From the NCBI GenBank assembly GCA_019925095.2, contig JAHHIN020000030.1, positions 6,349,001 to 6,413,000 of the forward strand: DNA of 64,000 nucleotides. The letters run 5' to 3'. Below the pieces are notes generated by a model. It did no database searches. It was not told the DNA's origin and worked only from the letters and a program-made list of their open reading frames with translations. Origin of the DNA: Dendrolimus kikuchii (lineage: Eukaryota; Arthropoda; Insecta; Lepidoptera; Lasiocampidae). The translations under genes were made by a program, and so were the position numbers. Of this stretch, positions 9,811 through 20,205 are shown piece by piece; the stretch's first letter is position 1; every line of letters starts with the position of its first letter.

Positions 9811-9820
9811 GCGCATTTGT
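9811..9820 (+). repeat. J2 target site duplication, left
   Basis: GCGCATTTGT is repeated exactly at 15244-15253, after the J2 poly(A) tail. Confidence 0.85.
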
Positions 9821-10533
9821 AAGCTTTTTTTTTTTTAGCATTCAGTTACGTTTTTTTTTAGTTTTTTTTTTTTTTTTTAGCATCCAGTCATTCCGGTCTC
9901 GGCGCTCGCACTGTGCGGACGTGTCCGCATCTTGTGACGTCACTCTGGCTCGCCCACCCGATATTCGGCATTTCGGTTCGGTCAAGTTTTACACACTTGG
10001 TCGATCAGGTATTGCACACATTTGTTAGGCTGGTCAATATATACACACAAGGTTGCGTCATCGCAATTTTCATTGCGCTCTGACACGGGGTTGTTTCCAC
10101 CCCACACCCGCGTAGTTCGTTTGCGCGAACCCTCGTGGTAATTTTAATTGTTTACTCAATTTTAATTACCACTAGGTCAGCTAGGGGATACCTAACGGTG
10201 TTAACGAACCTAGCTGGGGCGTGACCCGGGCGCCCGCCGGTTCCCCTTCAGGGAAACGGCAAACCCGGACGGGCGTGGAGCCACCGGCACAGGGGGAGTA
10301 CCCTTGCCGACCCCAGGCATCTCCAATTCCGTCCTAGGTGACCTCCTCCTTCTTCCTATCTTTTGTGGTTCTGCCTACCCACAAAACAGTTAGGGACCCC
10401 TTTGCACAATAAGATCGGCAAAGGGGCTACAAGCTTAGGGCTCACCATAGGGCGCACCCCCCTGCCTACACCCGGCAGGGGGACTAGGGCTACACATTAC
10501 ACACATATCCCTCAGGCTGCTCCCGCCTGAGGG

Positions 10534-11094
10534 ATGGCAACACCCCAAGATTGGTGGGTTCAAACCCTCCGTTTACTTGAGAGCCGCGACCCGACTCTCA
10601 AGCAATGGTACTGCCAGGAGATGAAGGGATTCCTCCCCATGATGGAGATAATCCCTCCGTCTCCAGCAGCCACCGCGACCCCCGCGAAAGCCGCGTCTTC
10701 CGCGCCGCCCCCCAAGGCCCCTAAGGCCGGACCATCCAAGGCTCTTAAAGCCGCTGCCCCCGTGGCCCCTAAGGCCCCCGCGACCCCAGTAGCCACTCAG
10801 GCTAAAACCCCAACGGCCACTTCGGCCACCCCTACCGCGGCCGCGCCCGCACCCACCCCCGCCCCCGCCATTACCGAATCTCCCACTGTCGCCTCAGCCG
10901 CGTCTGAAAGCGACATGGAGATCGACCCCTCCACCCAAACCGGTGACGATGACGGCTTCCAAGTCGTCACGAACCGCAAGGCCAAGAAGCGACTGCTTAA
11001 CAGGTCGCCTAAGGCCACGTCGATAAGGAGCCCAAACAGGCCAAGACCAAGGCCGATAGCCAGCCCCGCCGCGAGCGACTTCCGCCCCCTCTAA
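10534..11094 (+). pseudogene. J2 ORF1, N-terminal segment
   Basis: This is the first part of the J2 gag-like protein. A short conserved start (TPQDWWVQTLRLLE) is followed by a long Ala/Pro/Lys low-complexity stretch and an acidic motif, DDDGFQVV, comparable to DDDGFITV in J1. The frame runs into a stop at 11092-11094. The conserved gag core continues in another frame just downstream, so a one- or two-base indel lies roughly between 11000 and 11095. Confidence 0.8.
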
Positions 11095-11153
11095 TCATTA
11101 GAGACAAACATCTCTGGAGAGATGTACTCACCTCTCTCCCCGCCCATAACATC

Positions 11154-12113
11154 GTGCTGAAAGAGGCACGTGATATCCAGCACGGCATTAAAGTCGTCGT
11201 ACAGACCCCGGCCGACCATCGCGCCCTTACCCGCATTCTAATTGACAGAAATGTCAATTATTACACTTACGCTCTCGAGGAAGAGAAGCGCCTCCGCGTT
11301 GTCATACGCGGCCTTTCTCAGGAGCTCAAAACCTCCTACATCTTGGAGGATCTCCAAGCCCAAAACCTCCCTGTGCATGAAGTTCACCGCATGCATAAAG
11401 GAAACTCTGACCGAACGCCATATAACATGGTGCTCGTTATCCTTGACCGTTCAGACCGAGGCAAGGCGATCTTCAACCTGAAGAGCGTCTGCGGTCTCAC
11501 TAATCTCCGCTTCGAGCGTCCTTACAACAACCAGACCCCCCGGCAATGCCACCGTTGCCAACTATATGGGCACTCGGCAAATCACTGCCACTCCCGCCCG
11601 AGATGCGTCAAGTGCCTCGGGGATCACGGGACCAGTGATTGCACACGGACTCGGGACTCCCCCGACCCTCCGGCCTGCATTCTCTGCGGACAAACCGGAC
11701 ATCCCGCTAACTACCGCGGGTGCCCGGCCACCCCCAAATTCAAAAAGAACGCTAAACGTTCTCCCCCAGCCTCCAAGGCCGCCCCCAAACGTCCGGCATT
11801 CGTGCCTGCACCTCTCCCGGCGTTCAAAGCTTGGACAGGTTTTCCCGCCCTGCTTACCCAGGCCAGAGCCCCGATGCCCCTCACGAGGCCCCAACCTCAA
11901 CCCGTCACACTGCCGCCCCCCACAGGTGCTCCCTCTTCCATCACGGAAGACCTCGCCTTGGTATCACAGTTTGCCAAGTCGCTACCCTTCAACCTGGAGG
12001 AGGTAACTACCTTGGCCAGGAAACTCAAATCCGCCACTACCCTAAAGGCTCGTCTGCGGCTCTTCATGGAGCACGGAACGCTGATGAAGATCCTTTACCA
12101 CGACATACCCTAA
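11154..12113 (+). pseudogene. J2 ORF1, PRE_C2HC and zinc-knuckle segment
   Basis: This is the second part of the J2 ORF1 product. It has KEARDIQHGIKVVV, EEKRLRVVIRGL and HEVHRMHKGN, aligning with the PRE_C2HC-like block of J1. Three CCHC knuckles follow: CHRCQLYGHSANHC, CVKCLGDHGTSDC and CILCGQTGHPANYRGC. The C-terminus (EDLALVSQFAKSLPFNLEEV) also matches J1. The frame differs from that of 10534-11094. The conserved region starts upstream of the first ATG, so the ATG at 11154 is not the natural start. Confidence 0.85.
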
Positions 12114-12125
12114 TTTAACCTCTCA

Positions 12126-13613
12126 ATGGCTACCACTAGTAGGGAAAAACCCCGCTCATTGACTTTGGCTACATATAACGCCAACGGACTTAGAAATCAG
12201 CGCGACTTGGTTCACGACTTCCTGGTCACCGATAACATAGACAATCTCTTAGTGCAAGAGACTTTCTTAAAGCCGAGTATTAGAGATCCCCGAATAGCTA
12301 ATTACAACCTGATCAGGCACGATAGGTTAACCTCCCATGGCGGAGGGACACTTATCTACTACAAGCGGTCCTTGCACTGCATCCCCATCGATACCCCCCC
12401 TCTAGAGGAACTAGAAGTCTCCGCATGCAAACTATCGATGACAGGCCATCAGCCCATCATCATAGTTTCAGCATACTTAAAATGTCAGAAGCCCATCTTG
12501 GAAGACGACCTCAACGCCCTATTTAGTCTGGGTTCCGCGGTTATAATAGCCGGGGACTTAAACTGTAAACATCCCTCTTGGAATTGTCCAATCGAAAATG
12601 CCAAAGGAAGGGAGCTTCTCCGCCTCTCGGACAGGCTCCTCTTTGGCATTTTAGCCCTCTTGACCCCCACCACATACCCTGACAGACCGGACGTACAATA
12701 CCCGAGCGTTCTCGACATAGCGCTACTGAAGGGAGTCTCCCTTCAGTTCCGCTCTATCAAAACACGGGATGACATTGATTCCGACCACTTGCCGGTCGTA
12801 CTCCAGTTAGGCCCCCCGACTGACTCGACGCCACTGACGAAACCCGTCATAGATTGGGCCAAAGTCCGGGACTTGCTCGCAACGACAAGCTCCCCGGACT
12901 TGGACCGGATCCCGGACCCGATTATCTCAGCCCAGGACAACGATGTTGCCATCGAAGCCCTCACCAGCCACCTCCAGAGCGTGGTGCGGGAGTCCACTCG
13001 GCAGGTACCTCTCGAGGACCGCCGACTGCCACTCCCGGACGACGTCAGAGATCTGATGAGGGAAAAGAGGGCAGCATTCAGAGCCTACGGTAGCTTCCCC
13101 TCTTTAGAAAATAAAGCCCAGTACAGGGCACTCCAACGCCAAGTCAGACTCCGTGTCCAGGAGGTCAGGAACCAACGTTGGGACCGACTGCTGGAGGAGA
13201 TCTCCCCAACTCACAAGGCTTACTGGCAGCTGGCGAGATCTCTGAAAGCAGAAACCCTCTCGAGCATGCCACCCCTCGAGAGACCCGATAACACCAAAGC
13301 GTTTGATGACGATGAAAAGGCGGAATGTCTCGCCGAAAGTCTCGAGCTCCAATGCTCCCCCAATATTGCCAATAACGACCCGTCTCACCTATCGGAGGTA
13401 GACGCCGAGGCCGAATATCGGTCCTCCCTCCCAGCCGAAACCACACTCGAACCGGTCACGGTTGAGGAAGTACAGGATTTCATCAAAGCCCTAAAGCCCC
13501 GCAAGGACCCAGGCAATGATGGAATCAGCCATAAACTTTTAAAAATCCTCCCCGCCCAACTTATCTTAATTATGGTAAGCATCTTCAATGCTGCCATAAA
13601 TAATTGCCAATAA
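12126..13613 (+). pseudogene. J2 ORF2, endonuclease and N-terminal RT segment
   Basis: An AP endonuclease occupies residues 10-225 (LATYNANGLRNQ, LLVQETFLKP, AGDLNCKHPSWN, SDHLPV), followed by the linker and the first RT motifs (KPRKDPGNDGI). The frame ends in a stop caused by an extra roughly 28-bp segment near 13605-13635, where GCCATAAATAAT is duplicated. After it the conserved sequence WKEAEVIGI continues. The start ATG is 13 bp after ORF1, as expected for the family. Confidence 0.88.
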
Positions 13614-13627
13614 ATATAATATGCCAT

Positions 13628-14824
13628 AAATAATCCCCAAGACCTGGAAAGAAGCGGAGGTCATTGGTATCCGCAAACCAGGCAAACCGGCCTCAAAGCC
13701 CTCCAGTTACCGCCCCATCAGTCTACTCAGCTCGCTGGGTAAACTGTATGAGCGAGTCCTTCTCACAAGACTGAGAGATTTTGCCTTCAGCAATAATCTC
13801 ATCCCCCTTGAGCAGTTTGGCTTTAGAGCTAGACACTCTTGTCCACAACAAGTGCTCCGCATCACGGAGCACGTCCTCTCCCATTTTTAACGCGGCGGAC
13901 GAAGATTCTGGCCGACAGGCGCAGTATTCTTCGACGTCGCCAAAGCCTTCGATAAGGTCTGGCACAACGGGCTGATATACAAGCTGTATCAACTCGGTGT
14001 GCCGGACCGACTCGTACTCATTCTACGGGACTTCCTCAAAGACCGTAGATTCAGATTCCGAGTGGAGGGCACTCGATCCTCCTCTCATACCATCTCAGCG
14101 GGAGTCCCTCAGGGCTCCGCGCTCTCCCCCTTACTTTTCTCGCTGTACACCAGCGACATGCCACGGCACCCCCATACTCAGCTAGCCCTATATGCGGATG
14201 ACACCGCCATATTCAGTAGCGACCCCAGCAGATACAGAATCTGCAGTCACCTCAACGCCGCCATCAAGGAACTAGGTGACTGGTTCCGTAGATGGAGGAT
14301 TGAAGTGAACCCCGAGAAGAGTGCAGCCATCATGTTCACTCGTCACTCTCTCTCACCCAATACTGGCCCCACCAACCAACTTATGCCCATCAAGCTATAC
14401 GACGGAGTTATCCCCTGGGTTAACGAAGTCAAATATCTTGGTGTAACTCTTGATAGAGGCTTGTACTTCCACAAGCACACCAGAGCGGTCGGGAACAGAG
14501 CATACTGGATCCTAGGACCTGCATCGCGATCTGGAGCTTCCCTCCATCAAAGACTATATAGTCACTCTATCGCGCAGATTCTTTGACCTTGCCCCCCATC
14601 ACCCGAACCCTCTGGTGACGGAAACGGTCAACTATAAACCCACACCGAACGCTCCCATGAGAAATCGTCGCCCTCGCAATGCACTCATTGACGAGCCCGA
14701 TAAAATCACCCGTCTCCTCGCGACCATGAACCCCCCGAGGCTCAGAACATCAGCCTGGCATAACAGACGCAGACAGAACAGACGCCGGAGAGCCCCCGGC
14801 TCGGATCCTCTTACACAAAGGTAA
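13628..14824 (+). pseudogene. J2 ORF2, reverse transcriptase remainder
   Basis: RT motifs continue: SSYRPISLLSSL, EQFGFRARHSC, a stop and indel near 13888, FFDVAKAFDKVWH, AGVPQGSALSPLLF and the catalytic YADD box. Near 14520 about 200 bp of the C-terminal domain are missing compared with J1, because AYWILG is joined straight to a sequence like the J1 DLHRDLELPSIK region, in another frame. The basic tail (NRRRQNRRRRAP) and final stop at 14824 survive. No function is expected. Confidence 0.85.
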
Positions 14825-14884
14825 GACCCCACCAATCTCACTCACTCACTACAGACACAAGTAGCCATACATGATTAGCATAGG

Positions 14885-14948
14885 CGTGTTGCTGGAGAGT
14901 TTCTTCCGCCGCTTCTTCTCCTCCAGCTATAACACGTTGCGAAGCGGT
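14885..14948 (+). promoter_or_regulatory. Structured 3' RNA module of J2
   Basis: CGTGTT (14885-14890) pairs with AACACG (14931-14936). GCTGGAG (14891-14897) pairs with CTCCAGC (14921-14927). GCCGCTTC (14908-14915), in the loop, pairs with downstream GAAGCGGT (14941-14948). Compared with J1, the GGA/TCC pairs have become GAG/CTC and a T-A pair has become C-G, so pairing is kept by paired changes. Confidence 0.65.
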
Positions 14949-15243
14949 AGTAATGATAGACTAGGATCGGCTCCGCCGGCGGAGTCGATAATTGGTCCCC
15001 AAACAATCACTTCAGCCTGTTGGCTTAGCTCTTTCAGCCTTTAACGGCTAATTCTCAATATAGAGTCAATCCCCCGCAGCGGTCGAGCCGAGGTCGAACC
15101 TCACAGGAGGTGCTTCCTCGAGCGTGCTGCTCCCGGGCTGAACGCCTCCGCTCCCACGGAGTCGTGAAGCCCCCAAAGTCCGGTATCGCTGAAACAGCCA
15201 CCTGCGGCTATTCAGCTGGGTAGAGCTCCAAAAAAAAAAAATA

Positions 15244-15253
15244 GCGCATTTGT
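15244..15253 (+). repeat. J2 target site duplication, right
   Basis: This is the second copy of GCGCATTTGT, directly after the A-run of J2. BEL-1 LTR sequence resumes at 15254. Confidence 0.85.
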
Positions 15254-15434
15254 TAGTTCGTGACAAGCCGTAGTTCGTAGTTCAAGATAAGCCAAGGAAG
15301 AAGCTCCCTCCCGCCGACGCCTACGAGTTGCAAGCCTCCCGTAACATCGTTTTCGGTGGTTTCATTTCGGAAGCTCAGTTACCCGAACCAGCGACCAACC
15401 CTCTACAGTCCAACAGTCCACTGCAACACCAACA
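15254..15434 (+). repeat. BEL-1 3' LTR, piece 3 of 3
   Basis: This is the final 181 bp of the LTR. Its last 137 bp match positions 1-137 with one difference, and it ends in CACCAACA. The next base begins the CR1-like LINE fragment. Confidence 0.85.
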
Positions 15435-16047
15435 ATAATAAACATTCTAAATTTAAAATTACATTATTTGTTTTCATAATATCTATATTAAAATCTCCAG
15501 TTAAAACAAGATGTTTATATTTCAATTTAGTCAAGACATAAGTTAGCATCTTATCCATTTTGGAAAAAAACGTGTTAAAATTATTTGACTTTGGCACCCT
15601 ATAAACACATATAATAATTGATTTATATGTTGATTTTATGATTTTGATATTTGATATGTTGAAGTCTACAAGTTCAACCCCACAACATTCAAATATATTC
15701 ATAAGAGAATATGTTTTGATCTCTAATATTTCTCTAACTATGCATTTTTGTTTTACCAGGATACAAGCTCCACCTCTCTTGACATTTGCTCGACAGTAAC
15801 ATGCAGCCATTTTGTAATTTGGTATATATAACTGTGTTTCATACCTTGTCATCGTGAAGTGTTCTGTTATACAAATAACATCAATATCCAATTCGTTTCC
15901 TTTGAGCTCTTCTAAATTTATAAGGAGGACATCAGATTTATTAAGTACACCAGCTATGTTTTGATGAAGAATGTTAAGATACTTAGTCTCGAAAAAGATT
16001 AGATTGATTTTCCAGAGTATTATCGTAATTAACCTTGTTATTATCAT
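15435..16047 (-). pseudogene. LINE ORF2 N-terminus: AP endonuclease (partial)
   Basis: This is the N-terminal endonuclease of an ORF2. LHQNIAGVLNKSD carries the metal-binding Asn, VICITEHF the Glu, RGGACILVK follows, and LVLTGDFNIDIM holds the Asp-x-Asn pair. The domain breaks off at the BEL-1 junction before the final SDH motif, so it is incomplete. Its start overlaps the end of ORF1. The motif spelling (ITEHF, GDFNID) is that of CR1-like rather than Jockey-type elements. It nicks DNA in intact relatives. Confidence 0.8.
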
Positions 16048-17056
16048 TTGTTGAAACTTTATTATTGGAAATTATAATGTCATTTATGCATTTGTTAATA
16101 TCTTTGAAAATAATCTGTAGCCCAAAATTATTTACATGTCCAATTTTCCGACAAAACATAGTATGGTCATAGTTTAAATTCTGATTGGAGACTGTAATAT
16201 ATGCGTGTTCATGTGTCAAAATGTCCAAGTATAAAAGATTATTAAAATGTTCAACTCTCCAATTAAACATATTTGTGTATTTGCCGCACTTATAAGTGGG
16301 TGCTATTAACACAATATTAGTATTTTGTACTTTGCTGATTATATGTCTAATATGAATAATCAATTCTACATAATCGTTAGTTTTTTTTTAATCTTCTTCT
16401 CCTATAAATATAATGCAATAATCATCCAAAGTGTATTCCCATAGTTTCCTATCGAGATCTTTTAGTAATTCTACAATTGTGCTGTTCGGTTTAAGGTAAT
16501 GACATAGGTTAGTATAATGTTCCAATGTGTTTTCGGCTAGGGCGAGCATGTTATTTTGCTTATTAGCACTTATTATGCACATCTTTATGGGTGGTTTCTG
16601 CCGCAAGATTTTTTCCGGCAGGGTCGTTTGTGTAACAGTTGTTTGTCTGTTATCCTTTGTCATTGTATTTCTATCGATCCGTCTATTTTTGGTAACATCA
16701 GTTTGAGTATGCATATTTCCCGTTATAGTTTTCTTTGGCGATTGTCTACTACTTCTTGCAGGACTATGCGCAATTCTCTTTAACAAGTCATTTTTCTTCA
16801 AAAGGTCTTCATTATGACGTTTTAATTCTCGATTTTCAAGGCTTAAAGTGTCAATTTCTTTGTTCGCAATTTGCAACTCCATCTCAAGCAGCTCAATCCG
16901 TTCTTTTAATTTTAAGACATGTTCTATGTTGGGGTCCGAAAAATCGGGTAAACTATTGTACGTATCATCCAACGTTTGTCATAGGATGTCACTAGTGTTA
17001 TGATCATTAGAATTCGAAATGCGCCTTCGTCTAGTTATGTTATCAGTAGATTCCAT
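15983..17056 (-). pseudogene. LINE ORF1: coiled coil plus SGNH-esterase-like domain
   Basis: One frame of about 358 codons runs from the ATG at 17056 to 15983, interrupted by a TGA near 16982 and a TAA at 16388-16390. Residues about 35-85 form a heptad-rich coiled coil (LKERIELLEMELQIANKEI). The second half looks like an SGNH/GDSL-type fold: DYCIIFIGEED at block II, NIVLIAPTY as a core strand, and GHVNNFGLQIIF where the block V His normally lies. CR1-group LINEs are known to carry esterase domains in ORF1. The esterase call is an inference from motif order, not a search. Confidence 0.6.
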
Positions 17057-17100
17057 TTTTATATTTTATATTTGTATGAAAAAAACATTTTTTTAATTCT

Positions 17101-20100
17101 AAGCAGAACAACCAAAAAAATTGTGCATTTCATCAAAGTATTAAAACAATATACCTATTAGGCTATTATTTTTACTAAAAAATGTAACTAAACAAACATT
17201 TTAGTGATTTACCTTCAAATAGTTCTATTTTTGTTAATCGTTTAGAAGAAATGAAAAGAAATGCATCAGTTATGTCCTCTTCCGTGGACCGTTTCCAGTT
17301 GACGTTCGTATGTTTATGAACGAATTAAAAATACATTGAACGAAAAAAATTATGTTTTTTTTTAATTCTTACCTTACTTATATCTTATTATTATTAATTA
17401 ACGATATTGTAAAAAATAATCATCTTAAATAGACATATCATCACACATAAACTTATTGTTATCAGTAGATCCGACTCCTTCCGTGGTCTCATTATAATAC
17501 GTATTCGATACTGAATAATCGAAACGCATCTTGGCTTTATTTATTTTTGTTGGCAACACTTTTTTGCTGTCAGTTAAAACTTTCATGTTAGTGTGGTGAA
17601 TGTGCGCTGTGTAAAAATAAAACAAAATTTTATTTTAATAAGTGTTTGACCATAATTTACGTCAAAGATCGTTGTGACTTTTCTGTTATATTGATATTTT
17701 GGTAAGTATTGTCTTAAAAAATAGTTGCGCTGTATATCCTTGTGAGATATCGGCGGCCATTGTTAAAATGCACATGAGTTTTTTACTAACCTCAATTTTT
17801 TTTATTTTGCACCGCTGTTTATAACCAATTTTCTCTTCTGTGGACAATCTTTTCAGGGGACACTATGTCCACCGAAGGGTAAGCGTCCACGGAAGTGATC
17901 CTATTAAGCTTTGATACTTTTATGAAGAACATTTTGAATTAAATTAATACTTTTAAGCACGTGCTACTTGGCGCTTTTATAAACTTGTATAAATTTTATT
18001 ACTATTCTTTTAAACTTATAATAGGTATATGGTGTACAAATTATTTGTATAGTGCTAAATTGATAAAGCTAACAAAATTAAACCCGAATAGTGTTTTATG
18101 GTGTGTGGGAGTAGAGAGGTTGTGCTTACCTTGACATAATCATTCATAGAAGATTCTACAAATACCCTTGGGACAAAAAAAAATTATGACCTTATACTAT
18201 TATTCCATTATCACACGAACAACTTTCTCTTCTTTGATGGTCAATTTGAGCGACGAATCTCACAATACTTTGCATGACTTTTAGTCTCTAGCTTTGTGCG
18301 TATGTCTGGAATTTTGCTTTATTTTCAGGAAACGATGCCGCGAACATATAAATCTAATCTCCAGTTAAGTGACGAAGATAAAAAGGCTCGACGACGTGAA
18401 CAAAAAAAAATGAGCATGCGTCGAGCACGAAAAAAACTGGACGAAATTGCTAAAGAAGAAATAAGAAGAAAGGACAGGGAAAGGTATTATAAAAAGAAAG
18501 AAAAAGGTGAAATTAAAACAATTGACCAATATACTCCAAGACAGCAGCGTCAAATAAGAAAAATGTGACGGGAAAAATCAAAGAAACGACGTGAATTATT
18601 AAAAATGCGCAAAGCCGCAAATGTTCTACTGGCAGATAATACTCCACCGATAAGTCCTTCTTCATCATTTTCACGTATTGAAGTAGGAAGATTAATTGCT
18701 GCTCGCAACAAGAGAGAGAGAAAAGCAGAAAATGAGGCTTTGAAGATAAAGGTTTTAGAAATGCGAAGAATTATTAAAAGATACCAAATGCGGATAAGAA
18801 GGCTGGAAGCAAAAAAACACAAAGTAATAAATAGGCCTAGTTCTAGCAATAATGCCTTGAAGAGAGATGTGAGAACAGCTGTTCATGATTTTTTAGTAAA
18901 GGATGAGTATAGCAGACTAACTGCGGGAAAAAACGAAACTATTACCAGCAAGAAAAGCAAGCGCCAGATGCGTTTATTGAATGATACACTCTTAAATTTG
19001 CACAAAGTTTTTCAAAACGAAACAGGCATGAAAATCTCATATCAAACATTTCGAAGATACCGTCCATTTTGGGTTCTGTTTCCGAAAGCATCAACGAGAA
19101 ATACATGTCTTTGTGCAAATTTTTTGGGCAAAGAATTTAATAATGTCAACAATATTATATAGCATTACAGCGAGAAAGGCCATGGTAAAGGAGCCCCCGA
19201 TGGCGTAGGTGGTTGCGTAAAGAGATTGTGTGACAATTCAGTTGCATTGGGTAAAGACGTGTCCAATTATAATAGTCTTATGACTTGCTTAAAGGAAAAT
19301 TGTAGAGGTATAGAGATTTACGGCATCGGTGACCCCAGCATTCAAGACATTCAAGAAATTATGGATCAGAGCCCTGTAAAGGCTTTCAAAGGGACTTTGA
19401 AGATACATCAACTCTCCTGGAGTCGAAATGAGTCAAACATTTTACACGCTAGAAGATTAAGTTGTCTATCTTGCTCAGCATGCATGATTTGTCCACATTT
19501 TGAAATCGGACAGATAACAGTTCAACACGAGAGGGTTGTATTCAATTCTCCAAATTCTATGTCTCATGAAGGTACTTTGTCTCCAAGGAGTATATCGTCG
19601 TCTCAAGCTACAACAGAAACTTTTAGGTCTGATCTCATAACCCCAGAAGAAGAAATTTTCCAAAGCGCGCCTATTTGTCCTAAGAAAAGGTTGAGATTAA
19701 TTTCTATTTCTGATGAATCAGAAATATTTCCTGTACATTCAAGAAAGAAAATTTTCTTCAGTCAGTGAAGATGAAGATTCTATATTTTAATACATATTTA
19801 CAATTGCCTATTACCGCTGATTTTAGTTTTTAATAATTTTTCTAATGGTAACAGAAAAGAAATCACTTCCCTGGACATTTTTGTTTTATTTTTTTAATCA
19901 AGAAATATTTTATATGTTATTTTGTTTCTACTTTTAAACCTTAAAGTACACTGTAATTGTTATCATGTACAAGTTTATAAAGATTTGAAACTATCATTAT
20001 TGATTGAATCTCTAGTTTTATCTTTTCTGTTGATATTTACATCTTTTCGGTGGACACTTAAAAATAAAAATATTATTAATTTCCTAGAAAATAAGGTTTT

Positions 20101-20205
20101 GATCTCTGAATTTAATCATACTGTGATCTTTGTGTTATTATTCATAATAAATGTTGATTTTTTACACAAAAAGCGTCATTTTTTTATTTTCAACTTTTGA
20201 AACTC
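17101..20205 (+). mobile_element. 3.1-kb DNA transposon body, copy 1 (both terminal repeats missing)
   Basis: This is nearly base-for-base the same as 35041-38145; I see only three differences (at 17103, near 19381 and near 20128). The other copy has 12-bp terminal inverted repeats GGGTCATAAACA, but here the match stops just inside them on both sides. The left flank reads TTTTAATTCT and the right flank CATAATACATTG. It lies next to the 5' end of the CR1-like LINE. The transposase frame is broken and lacks its core, so the element is non-autonomous. Confidence 0.85.
18335..19768 (+). pseudogene. Transposase remnant, copy 1 (catalytic core deleted)
   Basis: One frame with two internal stops, TGA at 18566-18568 and TAG at 19160-19162. 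The context (KM-stop-RREK and NNII-stop-HYSEKGHGKG) suggests both were Trp codons. The N-terminal 230 residues are very basic and helical, with a probable coiled coil (about 120-170). A CLCANF stretch follows, then an abrupt jump to HYSEKGHGKGAPDGVGG, a block I associate with transposase-like proteins of insects. Conserved acidic residues expected between these blocks are absent, so the catalytic centre is lost. The C-terminal 150 residues are Ser/Pro-rich. I cannot assign a superfamily. Confidence 0.6.

Larger units (their letters stand above)
9576..9820 (+). repeat. BEL-1 3' LTR, piece 2 of 3, with TATA box
   Basis: LTR sequence between the two LINE insertions. TATAAATA at 9788-9795 is a good core-promoter candidate; J2 inserted about 25 bp downstream, between the TATA box and the presumed transcription start. 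The string ATGAAGCGGGGGG occurs twice (near 9602 and 9759). The last ten bases, GCGCATTTGT, are the J2 target duplication. Confidence 0.75.
9821..15243 (+). mobile_element. Jockey-type LINE J2 (decayed, full length)
   Basis: A 5.4-kb LINE of a second Jockey family, flanked by the 10-bp duplication GCGCATTTGT. The 5' end has two T-runs, each followed by AGCATYCAGT (9837 and 9880 regions), which look like duplicated initiator-type starts. The tail is an A-run at 15230-15241. ORF1 (10534-12113) is frameshifted. ORF2 (12126-14824) is broken by an insertion near 13605, a stop near 13890 and an internal deletion near 14520. The order of ORFs and motifs matches J1, but the sequence is clearly diverged. 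It lies in the same LTR as J1. Confidence 0.9.
1..15434 (+). mobile_element. BEL/Pao LTR retrotransposon BEL-1 (defective, nested)
   Basis: A BEL/Pao-type element enters the window inside its 5' LTR and ends at 15434. Bases 1-137 (end of the 5' LTR) recur at 15298-15434 (end of the 3' LTR) with one difference that I can see. The 3' LTR starts at 3664 with TGTTGACGACGACA, directly after a purine-rich tract (GGCGGGAGAA) typical of BEL polypurine tracts, and ends in CCAACA. Removing two LINE insertions and their duplications leaves a 1000-bp LTR. The internal region keeps gag-protease and part of integrase but lacks reverse transcriptase and RNase H, so the copy cannot move on its own. It abuts a CR1-like LINE at 15435; the left target duplication is outside the window. 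Confidence 0.85.
15435..17100 (-). mobile_element. CR1-like LINE fragment (ORF1 and endonuclease)
   Basis: This is the 5' portion of a non-LTR element on the - strand: an ORF1 with coiled coil and SGNH-esterase-like segment, overlapped by the start of an ORF2 endonuclease. It is cut at 15435 by BEL-1; the reverse transcriptase half would lie beyond BEL-1, outside the window. The 5' side adjoins the DNA transposon body at 17101. Confidence 0.75.

Noticed and set aside
19922..20200. A 92-codon hydrophobic open frame near the end of the transposon copies (also 37862)
   Set aside because: It is AT-rich, Leu/Phe/Ile by composition only, and lies in the non-coding 3' part of the element.
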